A stretch of 14,007 nucleotides of DNA from an uncultured Ardenticatenia bacterium (lineage in GTDB: Bacteria > Chloroflexota > Anaerolineae > Promineifilales > Promineifilaceae): positions 1-14,007 of the forward strand of contig CALLZA010000871.1 in NCBI GenBank assembly GCA_937858165.1, given 5' to 3'. The first letter of the stretch is position 1; each line of letters begins with the position of its first letter. Shown in pieces: positions 6,397-13,338 of the stretch. Under the pieces are notes generated by a model. It did not search any database, was not told the DNA's origin, and saw only the letters and a list, made by a program, of their open reading frames with translations. The position numbers were made by a program, and so were the translations under genes.

Positions 6397-7038
6397 CTAG
6401 GCCGCGGCCGTCTCCGTCTGGCGGTTGCGGTAGAGGTCGGGGTCAACCACTTCGGCCATGGCCCGCACGTCCAGATCGCGCCCCAGGAAGCGGCCCATGC
6501 TGTTGATGGCCGTCAGCGGGTCGGCCATGACGTCGCTGTAGTGGACGTAGAGCACTTCGATGTTGGGCTGTTGGGCCAACCAGCTTTCCACCTGGCGCAC
6601 GTGGTTCTCGAAGAGCATGGTCATCTGGGCGTCGTCCATCTTGTCGGGGTCTTCGCCGCGATTGATGAGCATCTTGCGCTGCGAGGCCAGAATTTCGGAC
6701 ATGTGGCGGCGCAGGAAGATGACCTGGTAGTTGTAGCCGGCGGGTAGGTGCTTGAGCAGGGCTGAGATGACCTTGACGACTTTGCCCTGGGCCTGGGCCA
6801 TCCAACCGGTGTCGCCCTTGTCCATCTGTTTGACACGCTCGAACTCGTAGTAGCCCTTGGGGTTATCGTTGTCGGCGGTGCGCAGTTTGTCGGTTAGCGG
6901 CGGAATTCCGCCCGCTTCCAGCATCTTCATCATCATGGAGGTGCCGGACCGCGGCAGACCAGAGACGATGACGATCGGTTCGCTGCGAGTCGGGGTGGGC
7001 TTGGCTTCGCCCAGGAGTTTGCCGAATAGTTTCTTCAT
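6397..7038 (-). CDS. Short sulfotransferase (213 aa)
   Basis: A compact PAPS-dependent sulfotransferase. The 5'-phosphosulfate loop is IVIVSGLPRSGTSMMMKML at residues 22-40. NPKGYYEFE (59-67) follows, a motif common in short bacterial sulfotransferases. The 3'-phosphate region is VIFLRRHMSEILASQ (106-120; Arg110/111, Ser119), and VHYSDVMADP (165-174) matches the usual E/S-D-L-x-x-D-P block. At 213 residues it is shorter than the approximately 280-300 of the two complete relatives in this window, but the core motifs are all present, so it is not evidently broken. No strong ribosome site is seen before the ATG. The stop of the sulfatase-fold gene is only 10 nt upstream, so re-initiation is likely. 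Acceptor unknown; the neighbours suggest a polysaccharide or its precursor. Confidence 0.88.
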   Translation of the reverse strand: MKKLFGKLLGEAKPTPTRSEPIVIVSGLPRSGTSMMMKMLEAGGIPPLTDKLRTADNDNPKGYYEFERVKQMDKGDTGWMAQAQGKVVKVISALLKHLPAGYNYQVIFLRRHMSEILASQRKMLINRGEDPDKMDDAQMTMLFENHVRQVESWLAQQPNIEVLYVHYSDVMADPLTAINSMGRFLGRDLDVRAMAEVVDPDLYRNRQTETAAA

Positions 7039-7048
7039 GAGGTTTGGA

Positions 7049-8410
7049 TTACTCCACGTAGCCGAGCTTGCGCAGGTGTTCGGCCAGGCCGGCCATTTCG
7101 GTGTCGCTCATTTCGTCAGTCAGGGCCACGGCGGCCGTTTGGGTCTGTGTCTGGTGGCTCTCGAGCAAGGATTTGAGTTCGGCCGCTTTCTGCGGTTGGG
7201 TCGCGGCCAGGTTCTTGGTCTCGTTCGGATCGGCGTTCAGGTCGTAGAGTTCGGCCGGGACCTTGGGGTTGCCGGCGTCGTAGGCAAACTTGAAGCCTCC
7301 GGCGCGCACGCCATAGAACGACGACGGTTCGCGTGAGTTCTGGCAGGTCTCGATGAATGCCGGCAGCTCCGGCAGCGGCTGGCCGTTCATCAGGGGCAGC
7401 AGGCTGCGGCCGTCGGCGGTAGGCGGGGTGGTGTCGCCCAGCCCGACCAGGTCGAGGATGGTTGGCATGATGTCGATCTGCCGCACCTGTTGGCTGACGC
7501 GGCGGCGAGAGGCGGCCGGCCCGCCGGCAACCACCAGCGGCACGCGCACCAGGGAGTCGTAGACGTGGTAGCCGTGGCCGGTGACGGTAGCCAGTGGGCT
7601 ATCAACCAGGCCGACGTGGTAGAGCAACCGCGCGCCGCGCACCCAGCCGGCGCGCAGCGAAGCCAGCCCCTTGCGGCGGGCACGCACCCACGGGCTGGAC
7701 GCCTTGCCAGGGTCGCCCTTGGACAGCGACTTCTTCAGGAACTCGACGCGGTTCTCCAGATCGTTTTCGGGGATCTTCTCGCCGTGGTCACCGGTGACGA
7801 GAATGACAGTGTTGTCTTCGTCAATGACCTGGAGCAGTTCGCGCAGGCGGGCGTCGTAGCTGGAGATGGCGCGGTCGTACTCGGTGCGGCCGTACTCCGG
7901 CTTGTTGAACTCCGGCAGAATCTGGCGGGGGCGATGGACGCCCCACAGATGCAGATAGGTGAACCACGGTTCGCGGAAGTGGCCGTTGCGGAAGCGGGCA
8001 ATGAGCTGATCGCCCCACTCGCCCAGCAACGACGACTTGACGCCATCGCGCAGTTCATACTGGTCGAAGCCGCGGTCGAGGCGATAGAACGGACTGAGGG
8101 GGCCACTGGCCTCGGCGTAGGTGTGATAACCGTTTTCGCGCAGGAGTTCAGCCAGCAGCGGCACGTGGTCGCCCACGCGCGCGCCGACCATGGCCCGTAC
8201 GCCGTGATGGGCGGGGTACATGCCAGTGAACATGGTGGTCATGCACGGGATGGTCATCGAGTTGGCGCTGATGAGATGGGTGAAGAGGACGCCCCGTTCG
8301 GCCAGGGCGTTTAGTCCGGGCGTCTGGGCGCTGCGGTCCGCGTCGAAGGCGCGGTCGGCGCGCAGGCAGTCGATGACGACTAGTAAGATGTTGGGCCTTT
8401 CGGAAGGCAT
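7049..8410 (-). CDS. Sulfatase-fold (alkaline phosphatase superfamily) hydrolase/transferase with Thr nucleophile
   Basis: The overall architecture is that of sulfatases: NILLVVIDCLRADR (7-20, metal ligand Asp14), VTGDHGE (205-211, Asp208/His209), TGHGYHVYDSLVRVPLVV (277-294), and the C-terminal marker ELYDLNADPNETKNLA (387-402). The sulfatase signature C/S-x-P-x-R...TG, where Cys or Ser becomes formylglycine, is replaced by T-I-P-C-M (53-57) followed by TG (62-63). Thr53 therefore takes the nucleophile position and the Arg is lost. Thr nucleophiles are known in phosphodiesterase and phosphotransferase members of the superfamily and in the TLPSH-type group annotated as sulfatases. No signal peptide is seen, so it may act in the cytoplasm. 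GGAGG lies 9 nt before the ATG. It is followed after 10 nt by a sulfotransferase. It could trim or transfer sulfate or phosphate esters; I cannot say which. Confidence 0.85.
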   Translation of the reverse strand: MPSERPNILLVVIDCLRADRAFDADRSAQTPGLNALAERGVLFTHLISANSMTIPCMTTMFTGMYPAHHGVRAMVGARVGDHVPLLAELLRENGYHTYAEASGPLSPFYRLDRGFDQYELRDGVKSSLLGEWGDQLIARFRNGHFREPWFTYLHLWGVHRPRQILPEFNKPEYGRTEYDRAISSYDARLRELLQVIDEDNTVILVTGDHGEKIPENDLENRVEFLKKSLSKGDPGKASSPWVRARRKGLASLRAGWVRGARLLYHVGLVDSPLATVTGHGYHVYDSLVRVPLVVAGGPAASRRRVSQQVRQIDIMPTILDLVGLGDTTPPTADGRSLLPLMNGQPLPELPAFIETCQNSREPSSFYGVRAGGFKFAYDAGNPKVPAELYDLNADPNETKNLAATQPQKAAELKSLLESHQTQTQTAAVALTDEMSDTEMAGLAEHLRKLGYVE

Positions 8411-8486
8411 TCGTTTGTACCTCCGCTCCTGCGGGAAAATGGTCTGCGTCCACGTCGCAATCGGACGCGGGAGCGCTCCTATTCGG

Positions 8487-8514
8487 TTATCGTAGAGTAG
8501 GATACTTACGATAA
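8487..8514. promoter_or_regulatory. Inverted repeat upstream of the sulfatase-fold gene (possible operator)
   Basis: TTATCGTA (8487-8494) and TACGATAA (8507-8514) are exact 8-bp reverse complements with a 12-nt spacer. They lie about 77-104 nt upstream of the start codon, in the 172-nt gap that follows a terminator. The AT-rich dyad is where a promoter for the new transcription unit must lie. I see no clean -35/-10 pair, so the dyad is offered as an operator or activator site only. Confidence 0.35.
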
Positions 8515-8531
8515 AGCTGAAGTAGCGGGGC

Positions 8532-8568
8532 CAAAACGGCCAGGCCCGAGTCGTTAAGGCCTGGCCGT
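8532..8568 (-). terminator. Rho-independent terminator after the O-antigen polymerase-like gene
   Basis: On the minus strand, ACGGCCAGGCC pairs perfectly with GGCCTGGCCGT (11 bp; 8558-8568 and 8536-8546) around an 11-nt loop, and the stem runs straight into TTTT (8533-8536). It starts 15 nt after the stop codon at 8583. This separates the unit above from the sulfatase-fold/sulfotransferase/glycosyltransferase unit below. The T-run is short (4), so termination may be partial. Confidence 0.75.
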
Positions 8569-8582
8569 GGAGACAGCGCGCG

Positions 8583-10013
8583 TCAGCGCGGTAGACGAGC
8601 GTCAGTGGCGTGGGGTGTCGGTTCGTCGAGCGCCCTTGTGGCGGCCGGACGGCGCACGCGACGCGGACGAGGGTATATCTGGCGGAAGACGTAGCCGAGC
8701 GAAACCCAGTAGAGGACCATCATCACCCCGGCAATCCAGGGGCGGTGGTACCAGAGCCAGAGCGGCCACAAGAAAGTGAACAGGATCAACCCGTACTCCA
8801 TGGCCGCCAGATTTGGGTCGGAGACGGTTCGGGCGTGGCGGAAGAGCCGCCACATGATCCAGAAGTTGAGCAGATTGAAGAGGACAACGCCGAGCACACC
8901 GAACTCCTGAAGCCACTGGCCCATGCCGGTATCGCCCAGACTGCCATAGAGGTCTTCGGCCAGACTGGCCCCGGTGATGCCGAGTGCGGCGCTATAGGTA
9001 CGGCTGCCCATTCCGAAGCCGAAGAGCATCGTCGTGTTGTCGCGCTGGATTTGCTGCCAGGCGTAGGTTATGGCAAAGCCGCGACCAAAGTTGTACTGGC
9101 CGTCCTCGTCACCCTTGCCGTCGTTGAACAGGTACTCCTCCATTAAATCGGGATCGAGGTACTCCTGCAGCGGCTTCAGCCCACGCGTGTTGGCAATAAA
9201 GCTGTTATAGATTGGTACGAAGGCGGCAAAGCTCAGCGTGAAAAGGATCACGTAGACAAAGAGCTGGCGCACCTGGCCGCCGCGAAGCATGTGGAGGACC
9301 AGGGCGGCCGCGCCCATGACGGCCACGGCCAGCAGATAGAACTTGGTGACATTCAACATGCTGCCGACAAGGCCCAGCACCAGGATCAGCAGCATCGTCT
9401 TCCATTCGCCTGTCGCGACCCAGTGACCAAAGCCAATGCAGACAGCGAAGAAGACGAACATACTGTAAGAAGCCACACCCTTCCAACCGAAGGTGCCGGC
9501 CAGGCTGTCGCCCGGCGGCTCGCCCATCGCCAATTGCACCAGTTGCACGCCGATCTCGAACAGCATGAGAACGATGAGAAAGCGCATAAACCAGCGCGGA
9601 AAGTCTTTCGGCCAGCGAGGGATGAGATAGGCAAAGATGAGCAGCAGTGGGTACTTGAAGAACCGCCACCAGCCCCAGAGCGTCGCACCGGCGGTTTGGC
9701 CGTCGAGGATCGGCACAAGACTCCAGATGAGTGATACACCGAGGATGAACAACAGGGCCAGGGGAATGCGGTCGCGCAGCAGGATGAACGAGAAAGTCAG
9801 CAGGACGATGACACCGGCGACGATCTCCTTGAAGAAGTCCATGCTGCGCGGCAGGCCGGCGCGCCAGAGCAGGAAAGGCACGATGAGTTCGGCGAAGAAC
9901 AGAACAACCAGCATGCGGAACCACCACTCGCGCATCCAGCCCGAGCGGGCGACTGTGTTTTCGCGCTTTGGCGCGGTGCGATCATTGCGATACGGGTAGT
10001 CTGCCTGAGCCAT
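8583..10013 (-). CDS. O-antigen polymerase/ligase-like polytopic membrane protein (Wzy-like)
   Basis: A 476-aa integral membrane protein with roughly ten or more hydrophobic segments (for example about 33-52, 62-79, 84-101, 121-133, 143-163, 181-199, 206-220, 222-241, 249-268, 371-389, 405-421, 427-446). A long hydrophilic loop (about 270-365) before the last helices is the feature of Wzy polymerases and WaaL ligases. In that loop GRGFAITYAWQQI and LFGFGMGSRTYS resemble the conserved Arg and G-x-G-x-G stretches of the family. The N- and C-termini are charged and likely cytoplasmic. It would join repeat units at the outer face of the membrane. Polymerase is preferred to ligase because of the Wzc-like partner in the locus, but sequence alone does not separate them. 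It ends in a terminator and starts 101 nt after the aminotransferase. Confidence 0.85.
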   Translation of the reverse strand: MAQADYPYRNDRTAPKRENTVARSGWMREWWFRMLVVLFFAELIVPFLLWRAGLPRSMDFFKEIVAGVIVLLTFSFILLRDRIPLALLFILGVSLIWSLVPILDGQTAGATLWGWWRFFKYPLLLIFAYLIPRWPKDFPRWFMRFLIVLMLFEIGVQLVQLAMGEPPGDSLAGTFGWKGVASYSMFVFFAVCIGFGHWVATGEWKTMLLILVLGLVGSMLNVTKFYLLAVAVMGAAALVLHMLRGGQVRQLFVYVILFTLSFAAFVPIYNSFIANTRGLKPLQEYLDPDLMEEYLFNDGKGDEDGQYNFGRGFAITYAWQQIQRDNTTMLFGFGMGSRTYSAALGITGASLAEDLYGSLGDTGMGQWLQEFGVLGVVLFNLLNFWIMWRLFRHARTVSDPNLAAMEYGLILFTFLWPLWLWYHRPWIAGVMMVLYWVSLGYVFRQIYPRPRRVRRPAATRALDEPTPHATDARLPR

Positions 10014-10042
10014 ATCTCGCTATACCTGTTGCGGCGAATCGG

Positions 10043-10082
10043 GAACGCAAAGGCGCGTGGCCTGCCGCGCGCCTTTGCGTTC
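10043..10082. repeat. Perfect 15-bp hairpin between aminotransferase and polymerase genes
   Basis: GAACGCAAAGGCGCG (10043-10057) and its exact reverse complement (10068-10082) enclose a 10-nt loop. It lies 32 nt after the aminotransferase stop. On the minus strand it is followed by CCCGATTCG, not a T-run, so it is not a classical terminator. It may act as a Rho-independent site lacking a U-tract, an mRNA 3'-end stabiliser, or a dispersed repeat. It sits between two genes that otherwise look co-transcribed and could lower expression of the second. Confidence 0.65.
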
Positions 10083-10114
10083 GTGTCGCTTTCGCCGTTA
10101 TCTTAGCAAAACGC

Positions 10115-11257
10115 TTAGTCGGCAGCCACAGCCTGAGCCAACATCTCATCCGGGTGTGACTGGAAGAAGTCGCGGATGGCCTCGACGACGTAGGCCACCT
10201 TATCGTCGTCCAGCTCGGGGAAGATGGGCAGCGACAGGATGGTTTCGGCGTAGGCTTCGGTGATGGGGAAGTCGCCCTGCTTATACCCCAGTTCGCCGTA
10301 GGCGGGCTGCAAGTGGATCGGAATCGGGTAGTGCAAGCCGCTGGCAATGCCGCGCTCTTTAAGGTGATCCATCAGCGCCTCGCGGTTGTTGACGCGGACG
10401 ACGTAGAGGTGGAAGATGTGCTCAGCGTAGTCGGCGGTGGCCGGCGTGGCGAACGGCAAGTCAGCCAGCAACTCGCGATAGGTGGCGGCGGCACGGCGAC
10501 GTTGGGCATTCCAGCCGTCCAGATGGGGGAGCTTGACCAGCAGAACGGCGGCCTGCATCGTATCGAGCCGGTGGTTGAAGCCCTTCACCTCGTGGTAGTA
10601 CTTCACTTTCTGACCAATGTTGCGCAGCAGGCGCACCTTTTCGGCGATCTCGGCGTCGTTGGTGACGACCGCGCCGCCGTCGCCATAGGCGCCGAGGTTC
10701 TTGCCGGGGTAGAAGCTAAAGCCGGCGGCATCGCCCAGGTTGCCGACCATGCGCCCCTTGTAGCGCGCGCCCGCGGCCTGGGCGGCGTCTTCAAAGACGC
10801 GCAGGCCGTGCTTGCGGGCGATGGCCAGGATCGGGTCCATATCGACCGGCTGGCCGTAGAGATGGACGGGCATGATCGCCTTGGTGCGTGGTGTGATGGC
10901 CGCGGCGATTTTGGTCGGGTCGATGTTGTAGGTCTGGGGGTCGATATCGACCAGCACGGGGGTCGCGCCGGTGTTGGAGATGGCCAGTGTAGTGGCGATG
11001 AAGGTGTTGGCGGCGGTGATGACTTCGTCGCCGGGACCGATGCCATAGGCACGGACGATCAACTCCAGGGCCGAGTAGCCGGAGTCGACGCCGACGCAGT
11101 ACTTCGCGCCGCAGTATTCGGCAAAGGCACGCTCGAATTCAACCACGGCGCCGCCGAGGACGAAGTCGCCACGCTGCATGACAGCCAGAACGGCCGCGTC
11201 AGCTTCGGCTTTGATGGATTGGTATTGGGACTGTAGATCGACAAATGGGATGTTCAT
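10115..11257 (-). CDS. DegT/DnrJ/EryC1/StrS-family sugar aminotransferase
   Basis: A PLP-dependent aminotransferase (380 aa) converting a nucleotide-linked keto sugar to an amino sugar, usually with glutamate as donor. The N-terminus [16 protein letters not shown] is the family signature. [15 protein letters not shown] holds the PLP-contacting Asp157, and [16 protein letters not shown] holds the Schiff-base Lys186. [23 protein letters not shown] and [15 protein letters not shown] complete the family pattern. The frame is open to 11347, but those 30 residues have no family likeness. The ATG at 11257 has AAGG at good spacing and the conserved start sequence. With a Gfo/Idh dehydrogenase and a beta-helix acyltransferase nearby, a WbpE/WlbC-like C3 aminotransferase for UDP-2,3-diacetamido sugars is plausible; FdtB/QdtB-type dTDP-sugar enzymes are the alternative. 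Confidence 0.93.
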   Translation of the reverse strand: MNIPFVDLQSQYQSIKAEADAAVLAVMQRGDFVLGGAVVEFERAFAEYCGAKYCVGVDSGYSALELIVRAYGIGPGDEVITAANTFIATTLAISNTGATPVLVDIDPQTYNIDPTKIAAAITPRTKAIMPVHLYGQPVDMDPILAIARKHGLRVFEDAAQAAGARYKGRMVGNLGDAAGFSFYPGKNLGAYGDGGAVVTNDAEIAEKVRLLRNIGQKVKYYHEVKGFNHRLDTMQAAVLLVKLPHLDGWNAQRRRAAATYRELLADLPFATPATADYAEHIFHLYVVRVNNREALMDHLKERGIASGLHYPIPIHLQPAYGELGYKQGDFPITEAYAETILSLPIFPELDDDKVAYVVEAIRDFFQSHPDEMLAQAVAAD

Positions 11258-11378
11258 GTTACACCTTGACCGACCGCCGCAACTCGGCTGTCGGCCCGCT
11301 AGGATAAGGGCGACAAGCTGCTCAATTCGGCGGCCGGGTGAATTCAATGGCGGACGATGGAGCAGGCCTTCTGGAAAT

Positions 11379-11407
11379 GCTCCTAAATCCTACTGTAGAC
11401 TAGGAGC
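11379..11407. repeat. Inverted repeat GCTCCTA-N15-TAGGAGC in the glycosyltransferase-aminotransferase gap
   Basis: GCTCCTA (11379-11385) and TAGGAGC (11401-11407) are exact reverse complements. A second TCCTA copy (11388-11392) inside the spacer could pair instead with the same partner arm, giving two mutually exclusive stems. It sits in a 203-nt gap (11258-11460) that holds no other convincing gene, promoter or terminator. It may be a leader or attenuator-like hairpin or an operator for the aminotransferase; the evidence is only the symmetry. Confidence 0.35.
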
Positions 11408-11460
11408 GGATTCTTAAGAACTGGCTTACAGCATAGGCGAGCGCTGCCGGTAGCGCGGGG

Positions 11461-12675
11461 CTACAAGCTGCCGCGGCGGGAAGGCTGGGCCACAGCGGCC
11501 GGCACGGGGGCACGGCGGCGCAGGCCCGCTTGGAGCGCCTCGTAGAGCTTACGCGCCGACGCGGCCCACGTCCACTCATCGACATCTCGGTACGCGGTCT
11601 GCCCCAGTTCAGCCAGCTCGTGGCGCGCGGCCCAGGCCGCGCGCAGGGCCGCCAGCAGATCATCCTCGGTTGGCGCGGCGGCCCAGAAGGCGTAGCGGCC
11701 TGCCCCGACGACATCGGTATGGCAGCGGTTGCTGGTGGACAGCACCGGCAGCCCGGCGGCCATGTACTCGAACAGCTTGAGCGGGCTGGACGCCTCGTAC
11801 TTGACGTCGTCGGGCGACGGTAGAGAGGTGACGCCGATGTCGGCCGCGGCAAGCATGGTCGGGATGGCGTCGTAGGGAATGGGGCGTTCGACGCGCACGG
11901 CGTCGCCGGTGGTGGCGGCGTACGCTTCCAGCGCCGGGCGCTGCGGCCCGTCACCATAGAGGGACAGGCGGAAGGCCATGCCTTCGTCATTGGCGCGGCG
12001 CACGGCGCGGGCCAACGGCAGCAGGTGGCGCTGCTCCAGGAAGATGCCGGCGTAGACCAGGCGCAACGGCTCACCGGGAGACGGCGGCTGTCGCTCGGCG
12101 CGGGCGACGGCAAACGCCTCAGGGTTGACACCGGAGGGCCAGATGCCCCACAGTTGGCGCGGCGGAATGCCGACCAGTTGGGCCAGGCGGGGGGTGATGG
12201 CCGTCTGCCCGTCGGCCAGGCGCGTGGCCAGGCGGTAGGTAAGCCGCTCCAGCGCGTTGCGCAGGCGAGCTTTGAGCGTCGTGGTGCCGAAGTCGAGCAG
12301 GTCGCGCGAGTCCATCACCAGCAGCGGCCGGTCGCGCCCGGCCAGCCGCAGCGGGAAGAGCCAGATGGCGGAGATGGGATGGAAAAGAACGAAGTCGATC
12401 TGTGACAGGCGCGGCAACAGGTAAAGCAGTACGCGCAGGTGGAACACCAGACGGCTGACGAAGTAGATTTCGGGCCGGGGGATGTTGATGACCTCGATGC
12501 CCCGGTAGCTGTGGCGGCCAGCCGGTTGGCCGGCCGCCAGCAGAGTCACATCCATGCCCAGGCGGCGCAGTTCGCGGGTGGTGTCGAGCCACGTCACCGA
12601 GTCAAGCTTGGTGGGCGTGATGGGCGACACCCAGGCCAGTCGCAGGGGGCGGCCGCCGGGCGGCGAGTCGTTCAT
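11461..12675 (-). CDS. GT4-like glycosyltransferase (404 aa)
   Basis: A GT-B fold glycosyltransferase. The N-terminal domain begins LRLAWVSPITPTKLDSVTWL and includes a hydrophobic stretch (about 77-110) likely to touch the membrane. LLVMDSRDLLDFG (118-130) matches the D-x-R-D block of the WbuB/capsular GT4 subgroup. The donor domain has LRLVYAGIFLEQRHLLPL (204-221) and SSPLKLFEYMAAGLPVLST (296-314). The second Glu of the E-x7-E motif is present (Glu303), but the first position is not Glu (Ala295; the nearest Glu is 294), a substitution seen in some GT4 relatives. It starts 12 nt after the acyltransferase stop without a strong ribosome site, so it is probably co-transcribed. Placement between sugar-modifying genes suggests it transfers the acylamino sugar made by its neighbours; this is inference. 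Confidence 0.88.
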   Translation of the reverse strand: MNDSPPGGRPLRLAWVSPITPTKLDSVTWLDTTRELRRLGMDVTLLAAGQPAGRHSYRGIEVINIPRPEIYFVSRLVFHLRVLLYLLPRLSQIDFVLFHPISAIWLFPLRLAGRDRPLLVMDSRDLLDFGTTTLKARLRNALERLTYRLATRLADGQTAITPRLAQLVGIPPRQLWGIWPSGVNPEAFAVARAERQPPSPGEPLRLVYAGIFLEQRHLLPLARAVRRANDEGMAFRLSLYGDGPQRPALEAYAATTGDAVRVERPIPYDAIPTMLAAADIGVTSLPSPDDVKYEASSPLKLFEYMAAGLPVLSTSNRCHTDVVGAGRYAFWAAAPTEDDLLAALRAAWAARHELAELGQTAYRDVDEWTWAASARKLYEALQAGLRRRAPVPAAVAQPSRRGSL

Positions 12676-12687
12676 GAGTCGTGACGG

Positions 12688-13338
12688 CTAATGAGCGCCG
12701 CAGTGGTTCTTCACGCCGTTGACGTAGGCCTTCTCGCCGGGATGGAGGGGGCAGTCGATATCATCCACGGTGGTGGCAACACGCGCCGGGTTGCCATAGA
12801 CGACGGCGTGGGGCGGCACGTCCTTGGTGACAACCGAGCCTGCGCCAACGAGGGCGTATTCGCCGACGACGACCCCGGGCAAGATGGTCACGTTGACACC
12901 GATGCGCGCACCGCGTTTGATGGTCGGGCCGCCGGCGTGGGTGCATTCGGCGCACAGGGGGCGCATGTCGTTGGCAATGGTGACACCGGGAGCCAGGAAG
13001 GCGTCGTCTTCGATGGTGGTGAACTGGGCCACGTAGACGTTGCTGTGGATCTTGACGTTGTTGCCGATGCGGCAGCCGTAGTCGATGACCGAGTTGCTCC
13101 AGATGCCGACGTTGTCGCCGATGATGGTCTCTTCGCGGATGACGACGTTGTGGCCGGTTTGCAGGCCGCGACCGATGGTCGTACCGACGTAGACGACGGT
13201 CCCGGAGCGCAGGTGAGCGCCGCGGCCGATGCGCAGGGCACGGTCGGCGATGGGGCGACCGGTGGGATAGCCGACCGTGACCGATTCGTCAATCGCTTCT
13301 GGCTCGTCGAGGGTAATGGGGGCGATGGCCTCAAGCAT
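12688..13338 (-). CDS. Left-handed beta-helix (hexapeptide) acyltransferase, probably sugar N-acyltransferase
   Basis: A 216-aa protein of tandem hexapeptide repeats, for example IGRGAHLRSGTVVY, IIGDNVGIWSNSVI, RIGNNVKIHSNVYV and RIGVNVTILPGVVV. These form the trimeric left-handed beta-helix of acetyltransferases, ending in VVYGNPARV (179-187), the usual terminator of the fold. It would N-acylate an amino sugar nucleotide using acyl-CoA. An excursion (about 123-140, NDMRPLCAECTHAGG) carries Cys129 and Cys132. A short tail after the helix holds Cys196, His199 and Cys213, so a metal site is conceivable. The frame is open to 13569, but that part only shadows the dehydrogenase gene. The ATG at 13338 has GAGGAG 7 nt ahead and overlaps the dehydrogenase stop by 8 nt. 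WbpD/WlbB-like function is suggested by context. Confidence 0.9.
   Translation of the reverse strand: MLEAIAPITLDEPEAIDESVTVGYPTGRPIADRALRIGRGAHLRSGTVVYVGTTIGRGLQTGHNVVIREETIIGDNVGIWSNSVIDYGCRIGNNVKIHSNVYVAQFTTIEDDAFLAPGVTIANDMRPLCAECTHAGGPTIKRGARIGVNVTILPGVVVGEYALVGAGSVVTKDVPPHAVVYGNPARVATTVDDIDCPLHPGEKAYVNGVKNHCGAH

Noticed and set aside
1275..10026. Shared 11-mer ctcgctatacc at 1275-1285 and 10016-10026 near two gene starts
   Set aside because: Exact 11-base matches are expected many times by chance in 14 kb; one copy is simply the end of a coding sequence.
11258..11347. 30-residue N-terminal extension of the aminotransferase
   Set aside because: The family begins at the [13 protein letters not shown] sequence; the extension has no family likeness and the ATG at 11257 has its own ribosome site.
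11400..12131. 243-aa minus-strand frame overlapping the 404-aa glycosyltransferase
   Set aside because: Shadow frame with Arg/Ser/Pro-rich sequence; the overlapping frame has clear GT4 motifs.
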